Below, piece by piece: positions 15,681-24,387 of a stretch of DNA of 64,000 nt. The notes under the pieces were generated by a model. The model searched no databases. It was not told the origin of the DNA and saw only the letters and a list, made by a program, of their open reading frames with translations. This stretch comes from Clostridia bacterium (GTDB taxonomy: Bacteria > Bacillota > Clostridia > Oscillospirales > Acutalibacteraceae), in the NCBI GenBank assembly GCA_017548045.1, contig JAFYNR010000060.1:1-64000 (forward strand), in the 5' to 3' direction. Within the stretch, counting starts at the first letter, position 1. Each line of letters starts with the position of its first letter. The translations under genes were made by a program, and so were the position numbers.

Positions 15681-17342
15681 TTTGTATGTCACGTTTGCAA
15701 ATTCGTCACTTTCAAACATCAGCCTGCTGTTTTTTGCCGACGTGAAGTTGCCGAATTCAGCATTTTCAACAGTGACGTTCACCGTGTTTGTTTCATTGGC
15801 GGCGGAGAATTTGGATTTCATTGCCGCATTATAAGTTATGTTTCTGAACACAACGTTATCCGCAGTGAAATTGTAGATAGGCACGGTTTCCATATCCCCT
15901 ATTTCCTCCGTGAATATCACGCACGCCATTGCTCTGCCGTCGTCGCGGAAAATTTCGATATTGTCGAATATTATTCCGTCGATACTTCCTTCCGCAAGCT
16001 CAACGATAACGGCGAGGGATGCTATTCTGTCGTTGTTCCAGGTTGCGTCACGGCAGATTACCGCACTGTCCTTGAAGGTAATGTTGCGGATTGCTCTGTT
16101 GACCTCTCCGTGTATGCCGTAGCATCTTGCCTTACCTCCCCAGGCAACGCAATCGGTGAAGGTTATGTTTTCGCTTACCGCACCCTCGGGAGCACCCAAC
16201 GCCTTTACGTCAAAAAGGTCGTCGCCGCTTCGTGCAAAACAGCGCTCAATTTTGCCGCCCTGAGTGTTACAGATTGCAAAGGCGTCGGAATTCATTCTGT
16301 AACCGAAAATATCAACGTCCTTGATGCTGATGTTTTCACAGCGGTAGCTGATGAACGACCATTCGGGTGAATTGACAATTTTTATGCCCTCCACCTCAAC
16401 GTTTTTACAGCTTGTGAAAACAAGACCTCTGCGCTCTCTGCGGTCAAGTGCATTAAGGTCAAGCACACCTCTGCCCACAAATTTTATGTTGTTGCAGTTG
16501 TAAAAATTCACGAAAGGACGGCGTGTCAGACCGAATGCATTATCAAATGCCGCACCCGCCTCTATGCAGTTATCTTCATCTGCCCGGCTTCGGATATCAA
16601 AGGCGTGCTCTGCAAGAACGTAAGCACCCTGCTTGAGGTAAACAACAAAGTTATCCTCTGAAAAATGGGCAAAGGGAGTTTTGACAAGACCGCTTTCCAC
16701 AACGTAAACCTTATCTTCGCCGTAGATTCTTTTGTATTCTGCTATTTCGGCTTCCTCGTCAACTCTTTCTCTTACGAAAAGGGTGTATGCACATTCCTGC
16801 GATGCATTGTTGAAAAGGAAGGTGTATATTCCGAAATCGTTGATGCTTGCAGTCATTACTCCGCCCGAGCATTTTGCCTTTACCCCAAGGCTTTCGGGCA
16901 GACAGATCGCATTTCTGATTTTGTAATCTCCCGAATGAAGTTCAATGTTGAACGTGAATTCTTCGCCTTCGTCAAGGTAAACCTCTGAAAACGAATGAAG
17001 CTCACCGTACTGCGTTTCACCCAAAAAAACAGTTGCCGCATAAACGGGAATATCCTTTTCACCGATTTTTGCGGTGTAGTAGGGCGAAATGATTATACCG
17101 TTAATATCGGTGTATCCCTTGTTTCCTTCGTAAAGTTCGAGTTCCGAATCCGCACGGGCTTTGAGTTCTTCTTCCGTAACGCCCCATTCCTCAAGGGTTT
17201 TTACCGCCTCCGAGGGGTACTGAAGAACGGCAAAATCAAGACCTTCTGTGGGCGGCACGATAACCGCAGGCGAAAACACCGACGACACCGTTATTGACAG
17301 TGTGACAAAAACGTTGAATAAAAATCTGAACAAATCAAGCAT
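15678..17342 (-). CDS. Right-handed beta-helix hydrolase, GH28-like
   Basis: 554 aa. An N-terminal hydrophobic helix (about 5-28) without a clear cleavage site suggests a membrane-anchored ectoenzyme. After a beta-sandwich-like region (about 60-215) comes a parallel beta-helix (about 225-540) with NSDAFAICN, RSGDDLFDVK and YGIHGEVNRAIRNITF, at the places where GH28 polygalacturonases have their Asp pair and GHG motif. The exact family (GH28, GH49 or a relative) and the substrate are uncertain. Ribosome site GGAGG. It lies 61 bases downstream of the XRE-desulfoferrodoxin gene on the same strand but has its own promoter. Confidence 0.75.
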   Translation of the reverse strand: MLDLFRFLFNVFVTLSITVSSVFSPAVIVPPTEGLDFAVLQYPSEAVKTLEEWGVTEEELKARADSELELYEGNKGYTDINGIIISPYYTAKIGEKDIPVYAATVFLGETQYGELHSFSEVYLDEGEEFTFNIELHSGDYKIRNAICLPESLGVKAKCSGGVMTASINDFGIYTFLFNNASQECAYTLFVRERVDEEAEIAEYKRIYGEDKVYVVESGLVKTPFAHFSEDNFVVYLKQGAYVLAEHAFDIRSRADEDNCIEAGAAFDNAFGLTRRPFVNFYNCNNIKFVGRGVLDLNALDRRERRGLVFTSCKNVEVEGIKIVNSPEWSFISYRCENISIKDVDIFGYRMNSDAFAICNTQGGKIERCFARSGDDLFDVKALGAPEGAVSENITFTDCVAWGGKARCYGIHGEVNRAIRNITFKDSAVICRDATWNNDRIASLAVIVELAEGSIDGIIFDNIEIFRDDGRAMACVIFTEEIGDMETVPIYNFTADNVVFRNITYNAAMKSKFSAANETNTVNVTVENAEFGNFTSAKNSRLMFESDEFANVTYK

Positions 17343-17367
17343 GGCAAGACCTCCGTTTCTGTGAATT

Positions 17368-17396
17368 ATTTTACCAATTCAAGAGATCAAAAACAA
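17368..17396 (-). promoter_or_regulatory. Promoter of the beta-helix hydrolase gene
   Basis: TTGTTT (17396-17391), 17-bp spacer, TAAAAT (17373-17368). Confidence 0.55.
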
Positions 17397-17403
17397 CATA
17401 AAT

Positions 17404-17988
17404 TTATATTTTCTTTATCATCAGCCCGTGTCTGTTGCAATAGAGATAAATATATCCTCTGCCCCGAAGCTGAAAACGGGTCTCCGCATTGCCTTCGGGG
17501 TAAAGCTTCACAAACTGAACTCTGTCGGACGTAACATACGCAACAAAGGAAATAAAATGGCTTTTTGTCATTTCGTGAGAAACAGTAATAAAATGTTCAT
17601 CCTCAACCTTTTCAATGCTTATTCCGTGAGCATCGTCGGTATCCTCCGCCTCAAGAGGCGGCAAAGTAATTCCGCAGCAGCTTACAACCGCATCACCCGT
17701 TGTGCGGATTATATTTCCGCATACGGGGCACACGTAAAATTTTGAGCGAAGCATATTTGCCGAAACATTCTTGTTGATAACGGTGTTGCCCGACATAAGC
17801 TCCGCCACCGAAACCCCCAATGCCCTTGCAAGGGGCTCAATCAGTGTTATATCGGGCAGACCCTTTGCCGTTTCCCATTTTGACACTGCTTTACTGCTGA
17901 CGCCGATTTCATCTGCAAGCTGAAGCTGTGTTATTCCCTTTGCTTCACGAAGCCGTTTTATTGTTGCACCTGTAATATAATTATCCAT
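17404..17988 (-). CDS. XRE regulator fused to desulfoferrodoxin/superoxide reductase
   Basis: 194 aa. HTH_3 domain at residues 7-64 (KGITQLQLADEIGVSSKAVS). The rest matches desulfoferrodoxin: an FeS4 centre with C87, C90, C104 and C105 (CPVCGN, SCCG), then the superoxide-reductase core with H121, H138 (SHEM), H144, C184 (YCN) and H187. The ligand spacings (17, 6, 40, 3) nearly equal those of characterised desulfoferrodoxin (20, 6, 41, 3), so both iron sites look intact. It may sense or remove superoxide while binding DNA; this is inference. It is divergent from the zinc-ribbon/MFS operon, and its -10 overlaps an 11-bp repeat shared with that promoter. Confidence 0.88.
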   Translation of the reverse strand: MDNYITGATIKRLREAKGITQLQLADEIGVSSKAVSKWETAKGLPDITLIEPLARALGVSVAELMSGNTVINKNVSANMLRSKFYVCPVCGNIIRTTGDAVVSCCGITLPPLEAEDTDDAHGISIEKVEDEHFITVSHEMTKSHFISFVAYVTSDRVQFVKLYPEGNAETRFQLRGRGYIYLYCNRHGLMIKKI

Positions 17989-18009
17989 AAATCATTCTCC
18001 TTTGACCGT

Positions 18010-18038
18010 ATTATAAATCATATCTCCGAATCTTACAA
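18010..18038 (-). promoter_or_regulatory. Promoter of the XRE-desulfoferrodoxin gene
   Basis: TTGTAA (18038-18033), 17-bp spacer, TATAAT (18015-18010). The repeat ATTATAAATCA (18010-18020) covers the -10. Confidence 0.65.
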
Positions 18039-18066
18039 CCTACGCACCGTTGAATTTTATTATGGC

Positions 18067-18095
18067 TTGAACATTATAAATCAATATGGTAGAAT
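18067..18095 (+). promoter_or_regulatory. Promoter of the zinc-ribbon/MFS operon
   Basis: TTGAAC (18067-18072), 17-bp spacer, TAGAAT (18090-18095). The second ATTATAAATCA copy (18073-18083) lies in the spacer. Confidence 0.65.
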
Positions 18096-18130
18096 AGATA
18101 AAACACTGTTTTCACGAAGGGAGACACCCG

Positions 18131-18532
18131 ATGGCAGGTCTTGGCGCAATGATTATCGGAATGATAACCGGCGGATTTATGATGCTTTTTATTGCCGTCA
18201 TAGCTGTTATCTATGCGGTTATTATCTATTTTGACGCGCGCCGCCACGGTATGAAAGCGATTTTATGGGCGGTCATGGCGCTGATATTTAATTTATACAG
18301 CCTGCCTGTTTACATATTTGTAAGAGTAAAAATTGCAAATCTCAAGTGTGCCGCCTGCGGTACGAAGGTAGGAGAAGGTAAAAACTTCTGCCCCGAATGC
18401 GGCGCCGAAATCAAAAAGATTGATGACGGTGCCATTGCCAAAAAGGTTATTATCGGCGTTCTTATTGCGGCAGTTTCGGTGTATGTTCTAGGCGGAATAT
18501 ATATGATAATCATAAATTATATAAACCCTTAA
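18131..18532 (+). CDS. Small membrane protein with zinc ribbon
   Basis: 133 aa. Three or so hydrophobic helices (about 5-32, 36-60 and 108-130) flank a zinc ribbon at about 74-96 with CAACG and CPECG. No enzymatic motif; the ribbon would face the cytoplasm if the helices are arranged as predicted. Ribosome site GGGAG. It is the first gene of an apparent operon with MFS, phosphodiesterase and MFS genes, and divergent from the XRE-desulfoferrodoxin regulator. Function unknown. Confidence 0.7.
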   Translation: MAGLGAMIIGMITGGFMMLFIAVIAVIYAVIIYFDARRHGMKAILWAVMALIFNLYSLPVYIFVRVKIANLKCAACGTKVGEGKNFCPECGAEIKKIDDGAIAKKVIIGVLIAAVSVYVLGGIYMIIINYINP

Positions 18533-18547
18533 AGGGAGGAAGATATT

Positions 18548-19942
18548 TTGAAAACCGCTGAAAAAGTTATAAAAAGCGAACAGCGTGAAGTTACAAGACT
18601 CAAAAAGATGCAAAGCCGCAGTTCGGGCAGCAGATATTTTCTTATTCTGCTTATTCTCATTGCAATCGTAAATATCCTCGACGAGGTTACGAGTAATCTG
18701 ACCGTTACGGTGCAGTCGTCTTTTGTTACGGAATTTTTCGTAAACAATCCCTTTATGGGTAAATTCTACACCTATGAGGACGGACTTGCGCTTCATTCGG
18801 GCATAGGCGTTTTCACCTACGTGTTCGGTCTTTTCACGCCTTTCTACAAGGCACTTGCCGACAAATGGGGCAGAAAGCCTCTTTTTGCAATGTCAACGCT
18901 GGGTATGGCGGCAGGTCTGCTTGTTATTCATCTTTCTTCAAGCTACATAATGTTCCTTGTGGGCTTTGCGATTATCAGCTTCTTTATGGGCCACGATATT
19001 CAGATTATCTATATTCTTGAGGAAGCACCCGACAAGCACCGTGCAAAAATTTACAGCTTTCTCAAAAGCTTCGGTATTCTCGGTGTAATACTCATACCCA
19101 CTCTCCGTGACATACTTATGGGCAATGACGCAACAAAATGGCGCGAAATCTTCCTTGTGCCCTCGCTTGTAGGCTTTGCGGCGGTTTTGCTTGTTGTTCT
19201 TCTTGCAAAGGATACAAAGGTTTTCATCGGCGAAAGAATTGCTTATCTTGCCCGACCCTACGAGGAAAGGCAGGCTGAAAAAGCACTCAAAAAGCTGCAG
19301 AAGGAAGCACAGAGAAATCAGTCGGGCGTTTTCAACGGCGTAAAATATATTTTCGCAAACAAAGATACAAAAATGCTTATTATTTCCCATATCATTTTCG
19401 ACTCCGCAATGCCTGCAATCGCACTGTATTTCGAATCCTCAATGCACCGTGCGGGAATGAGCACAAGCGAAATAACCAAAGCACTGTTTATGGTGCCCGT
19501 TATCTATGCTTCAATAACCTTCATTTCAGGCTTCATTGCCGACAAAGCAGGCAGAAAAGCAACGGTCAATCTTTTCTCCGTCACCTGCATTGCGGGATAT
19601 ATTCTTTTTGTTGCAGGTATCCTCAAAGGCTGGAATCCTTATCTTATCGGCTCTCTTGCAGGGCTTTATCAGGGCTCATACTGGATCGGCAGAGATTATA
19701 TGAACGTTATGATGACGGAAAAGGTGCCTACGGATATCCGCGCATCGGTTGTGGGTGCGGAAGGGCTTCTGGTTATCATCGGCCTTGTTGTGGGCTACGG
19801 AAGCATCATTCTCGGTATGATGCTTATGCCTATCTGGTGGGCTTGCCTTGCAATATCCGTGCCTGCCGTAGGTGTTGCCGCAGTTATGTTTGCCCTTAAA
19901 GTAAAAGAAACCAAGGGTACAAACCTTGACGAAATAGGATAA
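18548..19942 (+). CDS. MFS transporter
   Basis: 464 aa, about 12 membrane helices. The MFS loop motif appears as ADKWGRKPLF (after helix 2) and again as ADKAGRKATV in the second half. A charged central loop (about 220-255) separates the two bundles. TTG start with GGGAGGA seven bases upstream; it begins 15 bases after the zinc-ribbon gene. The substrate is not predictable. It precedes a cytosolic phosphodiesterase and a second MFS gene, suggesting uptake and processing of a phosphorylated compound, but this is a guess from context. Confidence 0.85.
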   Translation: MKTAEKVIKSEQREVTRLKKMQSRSSGSRYFLILLILIAIVNILDEVTSNLTVTVQSSFVTEFFVNNPFMGKFYTYEDGLALHSGIGVFTYVFGLFTPFYKALADKWGRKPLFAMSTLGMAAGLLVIHLSSSYIMFLVGFAIISFFMGHDIQIIYILEEAPDKHRAKIYSFLKSFGILGVILIPTLRDILMGNDATKWREIFLVPSLVGFAAVLLVVLLAKDTKVFIGERIAYLARPYEERQAEKALKKLQKEAQRNQSGVFNGVKYIFANKDTKMLIISHIIFDSAMPAIALYFESSMHRAGMSTSEITKALFMVPVIYASITFISGFIADKAGRKATVNLFSVTCIAGYILFVAGILKGWNPYLIGSLAGLYQGSYWIGRDYMNVMMTEKVPTDIRASVVGAEGLLVIIGLVVGYGSIILGMMLMPIWWACLAISVPAVGVAAVMFALKVKETKGTNLDEIG

Positions 19943-19961
19943 ATTCAAGGAGCTGATATAT

Positions 19962-20726
19962 ATGAAAGTAATCGTTATTTTGCCCGACGGTATGCGTCCC
20001 GATTCCATACCGGGCATAGCAAACGCAGAAAAAATAATAAATCAATCCGCATATGCGGCGGATGCCCTTACGGTTTCGCCCTCCGTAACACTGCCCTGTC
20101 ACATATCCCTTTTCCACAGCGTTACACCTGCAAGGCACGGCACAACCACCAACACCTATATGCCTCAGGTAAGGCCTATTGACGGCCTTTGCGAGGTTCT
20201 GAAAAAAGCGGATAAAAAGTGTGCGATATTCTATAACTGGGAAGAAATCCGCGATGTTTCAAGACCCAATTCCCTTGCACACTCCTGCTTCTATGCAGGC
20301 AGAAGGATCGGCTACAAGCAGGCAGGCGAGGAGCTTACCGATGCGGCAATAAAATATCTGAAAAAATATGACACGGATTTCACCTTCATTTATTTCGGAT
20401 ATCCCGATATGCAGGGCCATAGTTTCGGCTGGATGACAGAAGAATATCACGAAGCGGTCAGAAGCAGTTGGGACAACATTGAAAAGCTTATCAATGAACT
20501 CGGTGATGAATATACGTATATCATAACTGCCGATCACGGCGGTCACGACAGAACCCACGGCACCGAAATGCCCGAAGATATGCTTATCCCCATCGTTATA
20601 AAGGGTAAGGATTTCGAACCCGGCAGTATAATCGAAAACGCAAGCATTATGGATATTGCACCCACAGTCACAAAGCTTCTGGGCGTTGAACCCGATGCCG
20701 AATGGGAAGGCAAATCGCTGATATAA
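19962..20726 (+). CDS. Alkaline-phosphatase-superfamily phosphodiesterase (NPP-like)
   Basis: 254 aa, compact. Metal and catalytic motifs of the nucleotide pyrophosphatase/phosphodiesterase type: LPDGMRPDS at the N-terminus, the nucleophile Thr in SPSVTLPCH, YPDMQGHSFG and TADHGGHDRTHG. The domain hydrolyses phosphate mono- or diesters with two metal ions. No signal peptide, so it should be cytosolic, whereas many relatives are exported. It sits between two MFS transporter genes, with 19-base and 13-base gaps. Confidence 0.85.
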   Translation: MKVIVILPDGMRPDSIPGIANAEKIINQSAYAADALTVSPSVTLPCHISLFHSVTPARHGTTTNTYMPQVRPIDGLCEVLKKADKKCAIFYNWEEIRDVSRPNSLAHSCFYAGRRIGYKQAGEELTDAAIKYLKKYDTDFTFIYFGYPDMQGHSFGWMTEEYHEAVRSSWDNIEKLINELGDEYTYIITADHGGHDRTHGTEMPEDMLIPIVIKGKDFEPGSIIENASIMDIAPTVTKLLGVEPDAEWEGKSLI

Positions 20727-20739
20727 AAAGGAAGTATTT

Positions 20740-21981
20740 ATGAAAACTGCAAACTTTAAACGAACAAAATTCGCCTGCTACTCGGCATATTTTACAATGT
20801 CATCAATTTTCAGCCTGCCGCCGCTGCTTTTTGCATCCTTGCAGGATATGTACGGCATTTCCTATACCCTGCTGGGTACTCTTGTTCTCACAAACTTCTG
20901 CACCCAGCTTACGGTTGACCTGATTTTCACCATCTTTACCAAGTATTTCAATGTAAAGAAAGTTGTAAGAGTGATGCCCCTTATTACCTCGGCAGGTCTG
21001 CTGATTTATGCGGTTTTTCCCAATCTCTTTCCTGACCACGCCTATGCGGGTCTGCTTATCGGCACAGTGCTTTTCTCTGTTTCCGCAGGTCTTTCCGAGG
21101 TGCTTTTAAGCCCCGTTATTGCGGCAATCCCCTCGGATAACCCTCAGAAGGATATGAGCCTGCTTCACTCGCTCTATGCTTTCGGTGTGTTTACCGTTGT
21201 TGTAATCAGCACGCTTTTCCTGCGATTCTTCGGCAGTTCAAATTGGATGTACCTTACCCTTTTCTGGGCGGCGCTTCCCGTTATTGCCGCAGTTCTGTTT
21301 ATGACCTCACCTATGCCCGAAATGGACGTTACAAGCGGCTCAGACACCAAAGGCACGGGCAGACGCACCCTTGCTCTTGCAATTTGCGTAGGCTCCATTT
21401 TCTTCGGAAGCTGTGCGGAAAATTCAATGTCAAACTGGGTTTCCACCTATATGGAAAACGCTTTGCAGGTTGATAAAACTCTCGGTGACATTCTGGGAAT
21501 GGCAATGTTTGCAATTCTTCTGGGTGTTGCGAGAATTGCATATGCAAAATTCGGCAAAAACATAATGAGAGTTCTTCTTGTCGGTATGATAGGTGCCGCC
21601 GCCTGCTACCTTGTTGCAGGTCTTTCAACCAACGTGATTTTTGCTTTTGTTGCCTGCATACTCACAGGTCTTTTCACCGCAATGCTCTGGCCCGGCACAC
21701 TGATTATGATGGAGGAAAACATTCCCGGCGTAGGGGTTGCCGCATATGCACTTATGGCGGCAAGCGGCGACCTGGGTGCCTCGGTTGCGCCTCAGCTTCT
21801 GGGTATTGTTGTTGACAAGGTTTCCGTCAGCGGCTTTGCGGCGGAGTTAAGCTCAGCCCTCAGCCTTTCAACCGAACAAATCGGACTTAAAGCAGGTATG
21901 CTGGTCACCTCGGTATATCCGATTGTGGGCACCGTACTGCTGATTTTCGCAATAAAATATTTCAAAAAGAAAAAGGCATAA
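20740..21981 (+). CDS. MFS transporter (second in operon)
   Basis: 413 aa, about 12 helices; FucP/YfkF-like architecture rather than the drug-efflux type. Features include SYTLLGTLVLTNFCTQLTVDL in helices 1-2, ILGMAMFAILLGVARI and AMLWPGTLIMMEENIPGVG. It is not closely similar to the MFS protein upstream, so this is not a tandem duplication. Ribosome site AAGGAAG. Last gene of the operon, closed by a strong terminator. Confidence 0.82.
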   Translation: MKTANFKRTKFACYSAYFTMSSIFSLPPLLFASLQDMYGISYTLLGTLVLTNFCTQLTVDLIFTIFTKYFNVKKVVRVMPLITSAGLLIYAVFPNLFPDHAYAGLLIGTVLFSVSAGLSEVLLSPVIAAIPSDNPQKDMSLLHSLYAFGVFTVVVISTLFLRFFGSSNWMYLTLFWAALPVIAAVLFMTSPMPEMDVTSGSDTKGTGRRTLALAICVGSIFFGSCAENSMSNWVSTYMENALQVDKTLGDILGMAMFAILLGVARIAYAKFGKNIMRVLLVGMIGAAACYLVAGLSTNVIFAFVACILTGLFTAMLWPGTLIMMEENIPGVGVAAYALMAASGDLGASVAPQLLGIVVDKVSVSGFAAELSSALSLSTEQIGLKAGMLVTSVYPIVGTVLLIFAIKYFKKKKA

Positions 21982-21986
21982 AAATT

Positions 21987-22017
21987 GACCCCACGGATGT
22001 GGGGTCTTATTTTTTGT
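21987..22017. terminator. Bidirectional terminator between MFS and GH92 genes
   Basis: 8-bp stem GACCCCAC/GTGGGGTC (21987-21994 with 21999-22006) followed by TTATTTTTT on the plus strand and an A-rich left flank that serves the minus strand. Confidence 0.87.
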
Positions 22018-24266
22018 TATTTTGCAGTAGTTGCACTCATTTCAAACACAAGCTCGCCGCCACCCATAAGCTGCTCGTGGGTAACGTAAACACCGTCAAG
22101 CTTTTCGCCGTTAAGTGTCACACTGCTTACGTAAACGTTCTTTTCGCTCTGATTGTTTGCCGTAACTTTAAGCACATTTCCGTTTGAAAGAGTGATTTCC
22201 GCCTTGTCAACGTTGGGTGAGCCTATCCAGTATTTATCCGTACCTGCAAGGGGATAGAAGCCCATTGCGGAAAATACGTACCAGGCGCTGAGCGTGCCGC
22301 CGTCGTCATTGCCGTCAAGACCGTTTATATCGGTGCTGAAACGGTTGTCAAGTGTCCAGCGTACCCATTTCTGAGTAAGGTCGGCTCTGCCTGCGTTTGC
22401 AAAAAGATAGGGTGTATGGATATCGTGCTGATTGCCTATCCAGAATCCTCCGCCGGGGTCGATTGCGGCTCTTGAGATTGAAGCATCTTCCATAAAATCT
22501 TCAAGCTCGCTGACAAAATATTCATCGTCACCGAAAAGTTCAATCATACCCTCGATATCGTGAAGTGCGTTCCATCTCCACTGCCTTGCACTGCCTTCGC
22601 AATAGCAATCCGCAAACTTCTTTATCATAACCGCATCATAGAATGTGGTTATGTAGGGACTGAAATTCCATACGAAGCTGCCGTCGGAATTTCTTGCCTG
22701 GAAATACTTTGTTTCGGGATTGAAAAGGTTTTTGTAATACATTGACTTATCCGCATAAACCTTTGCCTCGTCGGTTTTGCCAAGTGCCGTTGCAAGAGTT
22801 GCGATTGCGCCGTCCTCCCAGGCATACTCGATTGTGCGGCTTACGGATTTATTCACACCCTCGGTATCCTGAGGAATATAACCGTATTTGTTATACTCGT
22901 CAACATAGCCTCTGCCTGCCTTGTTAACAGGATTTTCGGAGGTGTATTTCATATATTCATATGCCTTTTCAACATCGAAATCCGTTATACCCTTTACATA
23001 GCTTTCCGCAACAACGATACTTGCGTTATCGCCTATCATTGAGCCTGCATAACCTGCACCCATAGGCCAGCGGGGCAGACCGCTGTCGCCGCCCTTATCC
23101 GCCATATCCACAAGGCTGTTAAGGCAATCGGTCTGAATATCCTGAGCAATAAGAGTATAAAGAGGATGGGTTGTGCGGCAGGTATCCCAGATGGACATAT
23201 CCGTTCTGTATGTATAACCCTCTGCAACGTGAGCCTTTTTGTCGAAGCCCAGATATTCGCCGTTTACATCGGTGAAGTTGGTAGGCATTATCATCGTATG
23301 GTAAAGTGCGGTGTAGAAATTGGTTTTGATTTCGTCACTGCCTTCAATTTTTATAACCGAAAGGTTCTTTTCCCACTCGTCGGCGGCATTTTTTCTTACG
23401 GTATCAAAATCACGGTCGTCGGTTTCAGCCTTAAGATTGAGCATTGCATTTTCTTCGCTTACATAGCTTATGCCTATTTTAAGCTCAACGCTTTCACCGC
23501 CAAGGTCGCCGAAATTGATATCAACCGCACCGTCGGTAATTTTACATTCCTTTATAGGCTTGTTTGCGGTTGCAACAAAATATGCAGGCAGGCCGTCATA
23601 CCTGTCGGAAAAGGCGCCGTGAAGCTCACTGCCACCGATAATAAATCCGCTTTCTTCGTCATATCTTGCATAGCCGCCGGTGGTATTTGTGTTGCCTGCA
23701 CCGCTGTTGAGGTCGATATAAAGCTTTGCATCGCCGTTACCGTAGAAGGTGTAGCGGTGAACACCCGTATGCACGTCTGCCGTCATTTCGGCAAGACAGC
23801 TTACGGTAGGCAGGTAAACCGCATAGTAGCCCACCGAAGCGGTTTCGTTTTTATGTGAATAGGGCATAACCGCAGGCTCATTATCACCCGAATGAGGAAT
23901 CACTCTGAAGTGGTTGTAATCCTCCGCACCCGTACCCGAAAGACGGGAATGGCTGAAGCCCTTGATATGAGCATGCTCGTAGTAATAGCCCGAAGTGTTG
24001 GTTTTGACTATGTATGCACCGCCCATAAAACAGGTATCCGCACCCAGTCTGACAGCGCCGAAGGGCACCGTTGCCGCAGGGCTGAGCATGCCGCAAGTCC
24101 AGGGAATTCCGCCCGTACCGATAAACGGATCAACGTAGCTGCCGTAAGTGCCCGTTTCAACCTCAGGCATTTCAATTCTTGTGAATTTTGCACCGCCGAT
24201 TATACCCGTTATGAGCATTTCGGCAGAAACAATGAGCGATACAACGGCTCTGATTACGTTAAGCAT
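22017..24266 (-). CDS. GH92 family alpha-mannosidase
   Basis: 749 aa, typical GH92 length. Short N-terminal hydrophobic anchor or signal (about 3-27), then GH92 hallmarks: VDPFIGTGG, LSPAATVPFGAVRLG, IKGFSHSRLSGTGAEDYN in the N-terminal beta domain, and GNDDGGTLSAWYVFSAMGFYP in the catalytic (alpha/alpha)6 domain. GH92 enzymes are Ca2+-dependent exo-alpha-mannosidases acting on N-glycans or yeast mannan. Ribosome site AAAGGAGGAG. Divergent from the DUF4838 gene; the two promoters share a palindrome, so they are probably co-regulated. Confidence 0.93.
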   Translation of the reverse strand: MLNVIRAVVSLIVSAEMLITGIIGGAKFTRIEMPEVETGTYGSYVDPFIGTGGIPWTCGMLSPAATVPFGAVRLGADTCFMGGAYIVKTNTSGYYYEHAHIKGFSHSRLSGTGAEDYNHFRVIPHSGDNEPAVMPYSHKNETASVGYYAVYLPTVSCLAEMTADVHTGVHRYTFYGNGDAKLYIDLNSGAGNTNTTGGYARYDEESGFIIGGSELHGAFSDRYDGLPAYFVATANKPIKECKITDGAVDINFGDLGGESVELKIGISYVSEENAMLNLKAETDDRDFDTVRKNAADEWEKNLSVIKIEGSDEIKTNFYTALYHTMIMPTNFTDVNGEYLGFDKKAHVAEGYTYRTDMSIWDTCRTTHPLYTLIAQDIQTDCLNSLVDMADKGGDSGLPRWPMGAGYAGSMIGDNASIVVAESYVKGITDFDVEKAYEYMKYTSENPVNKAGRGYVDEYNKYGYIPQDTEGVNKSVSRTIEYAWEDGAIATLATALGKTDEAKVYADKSMYYKNLFNPETKYFQARNSDGSFVWNFSPYITTFYDAVMIKKFADCYCEGSARQWRWNALHDIEGMIELFGDDEYFVSELEDFMEDASISRAAIDPGGGFWIGNQHDIHTPYLFANAGRADLTQKWVRWTLDNRFSTDINGLDGNDDGGTLSAWYVFSAMGFYPLAGTDKYWIGSPNVDKAEITLSNGNVLKVTANNQSEKNVYVSSVTLNGEKLDGVYVTHEQLMGGGELVFEMSATTAK

Positions 24267-24289
24267 TATATCTCCTCCTTTATAGAATA

Positions 24290-24318
24290 AATATAAAGTA
24301 GATTACCCAAAATGTCAA
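24290..24318 (-). promoter_or_regulatory. Promoter of the GH92 gene
   Basis: Perfect TTGACA (24318-24313), 17-bp spacer, TATATT (24295-24290). Confidence 0.75.
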
Positions 24319-24329
24319 GGAAGTCCTTG
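24316..24329. promoter_or_regulatory. Palindrome between divergent GH92 and DUF4838 promoters
   Basis: CAAGGA-AG-TCCTTG has 6-bp arms and overlaps the -35 hexamers of both divergent promoters (24313-24318 and 24327-24332), a good position for a shared repressor. Confidence 0.55.
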
Positions 24330-24355
24330 AAAAGAAAATTCTTGTATGATAATAT
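24327..24355 (+). promoter_or_regulatory. Promoter of the DUF4838 gene
   Basis: TTGAAA (24327-24332), 17-bp spacer, TAATAT (24350-24355). Confidence 0.6.
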
Positions 24356-24387
24356 TTAGAGGTAACCAACCAAGCGGAGGAATGAAA

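Noticed and set aside
15516-16370. Open frame of 284 codons on the plus strand opposite the beta-helix gene
   Set aside because: No family signature, Cys/Val-rich shadow translation and no ribosome site; the minus-strand gene has GH28-like motifs and its own promoter.
23166-23858. Open frame of 230 codons on the plus strand opposite GH92
   Set aside because: It runs opposite conserved GH92 motifs and lacks a start context.
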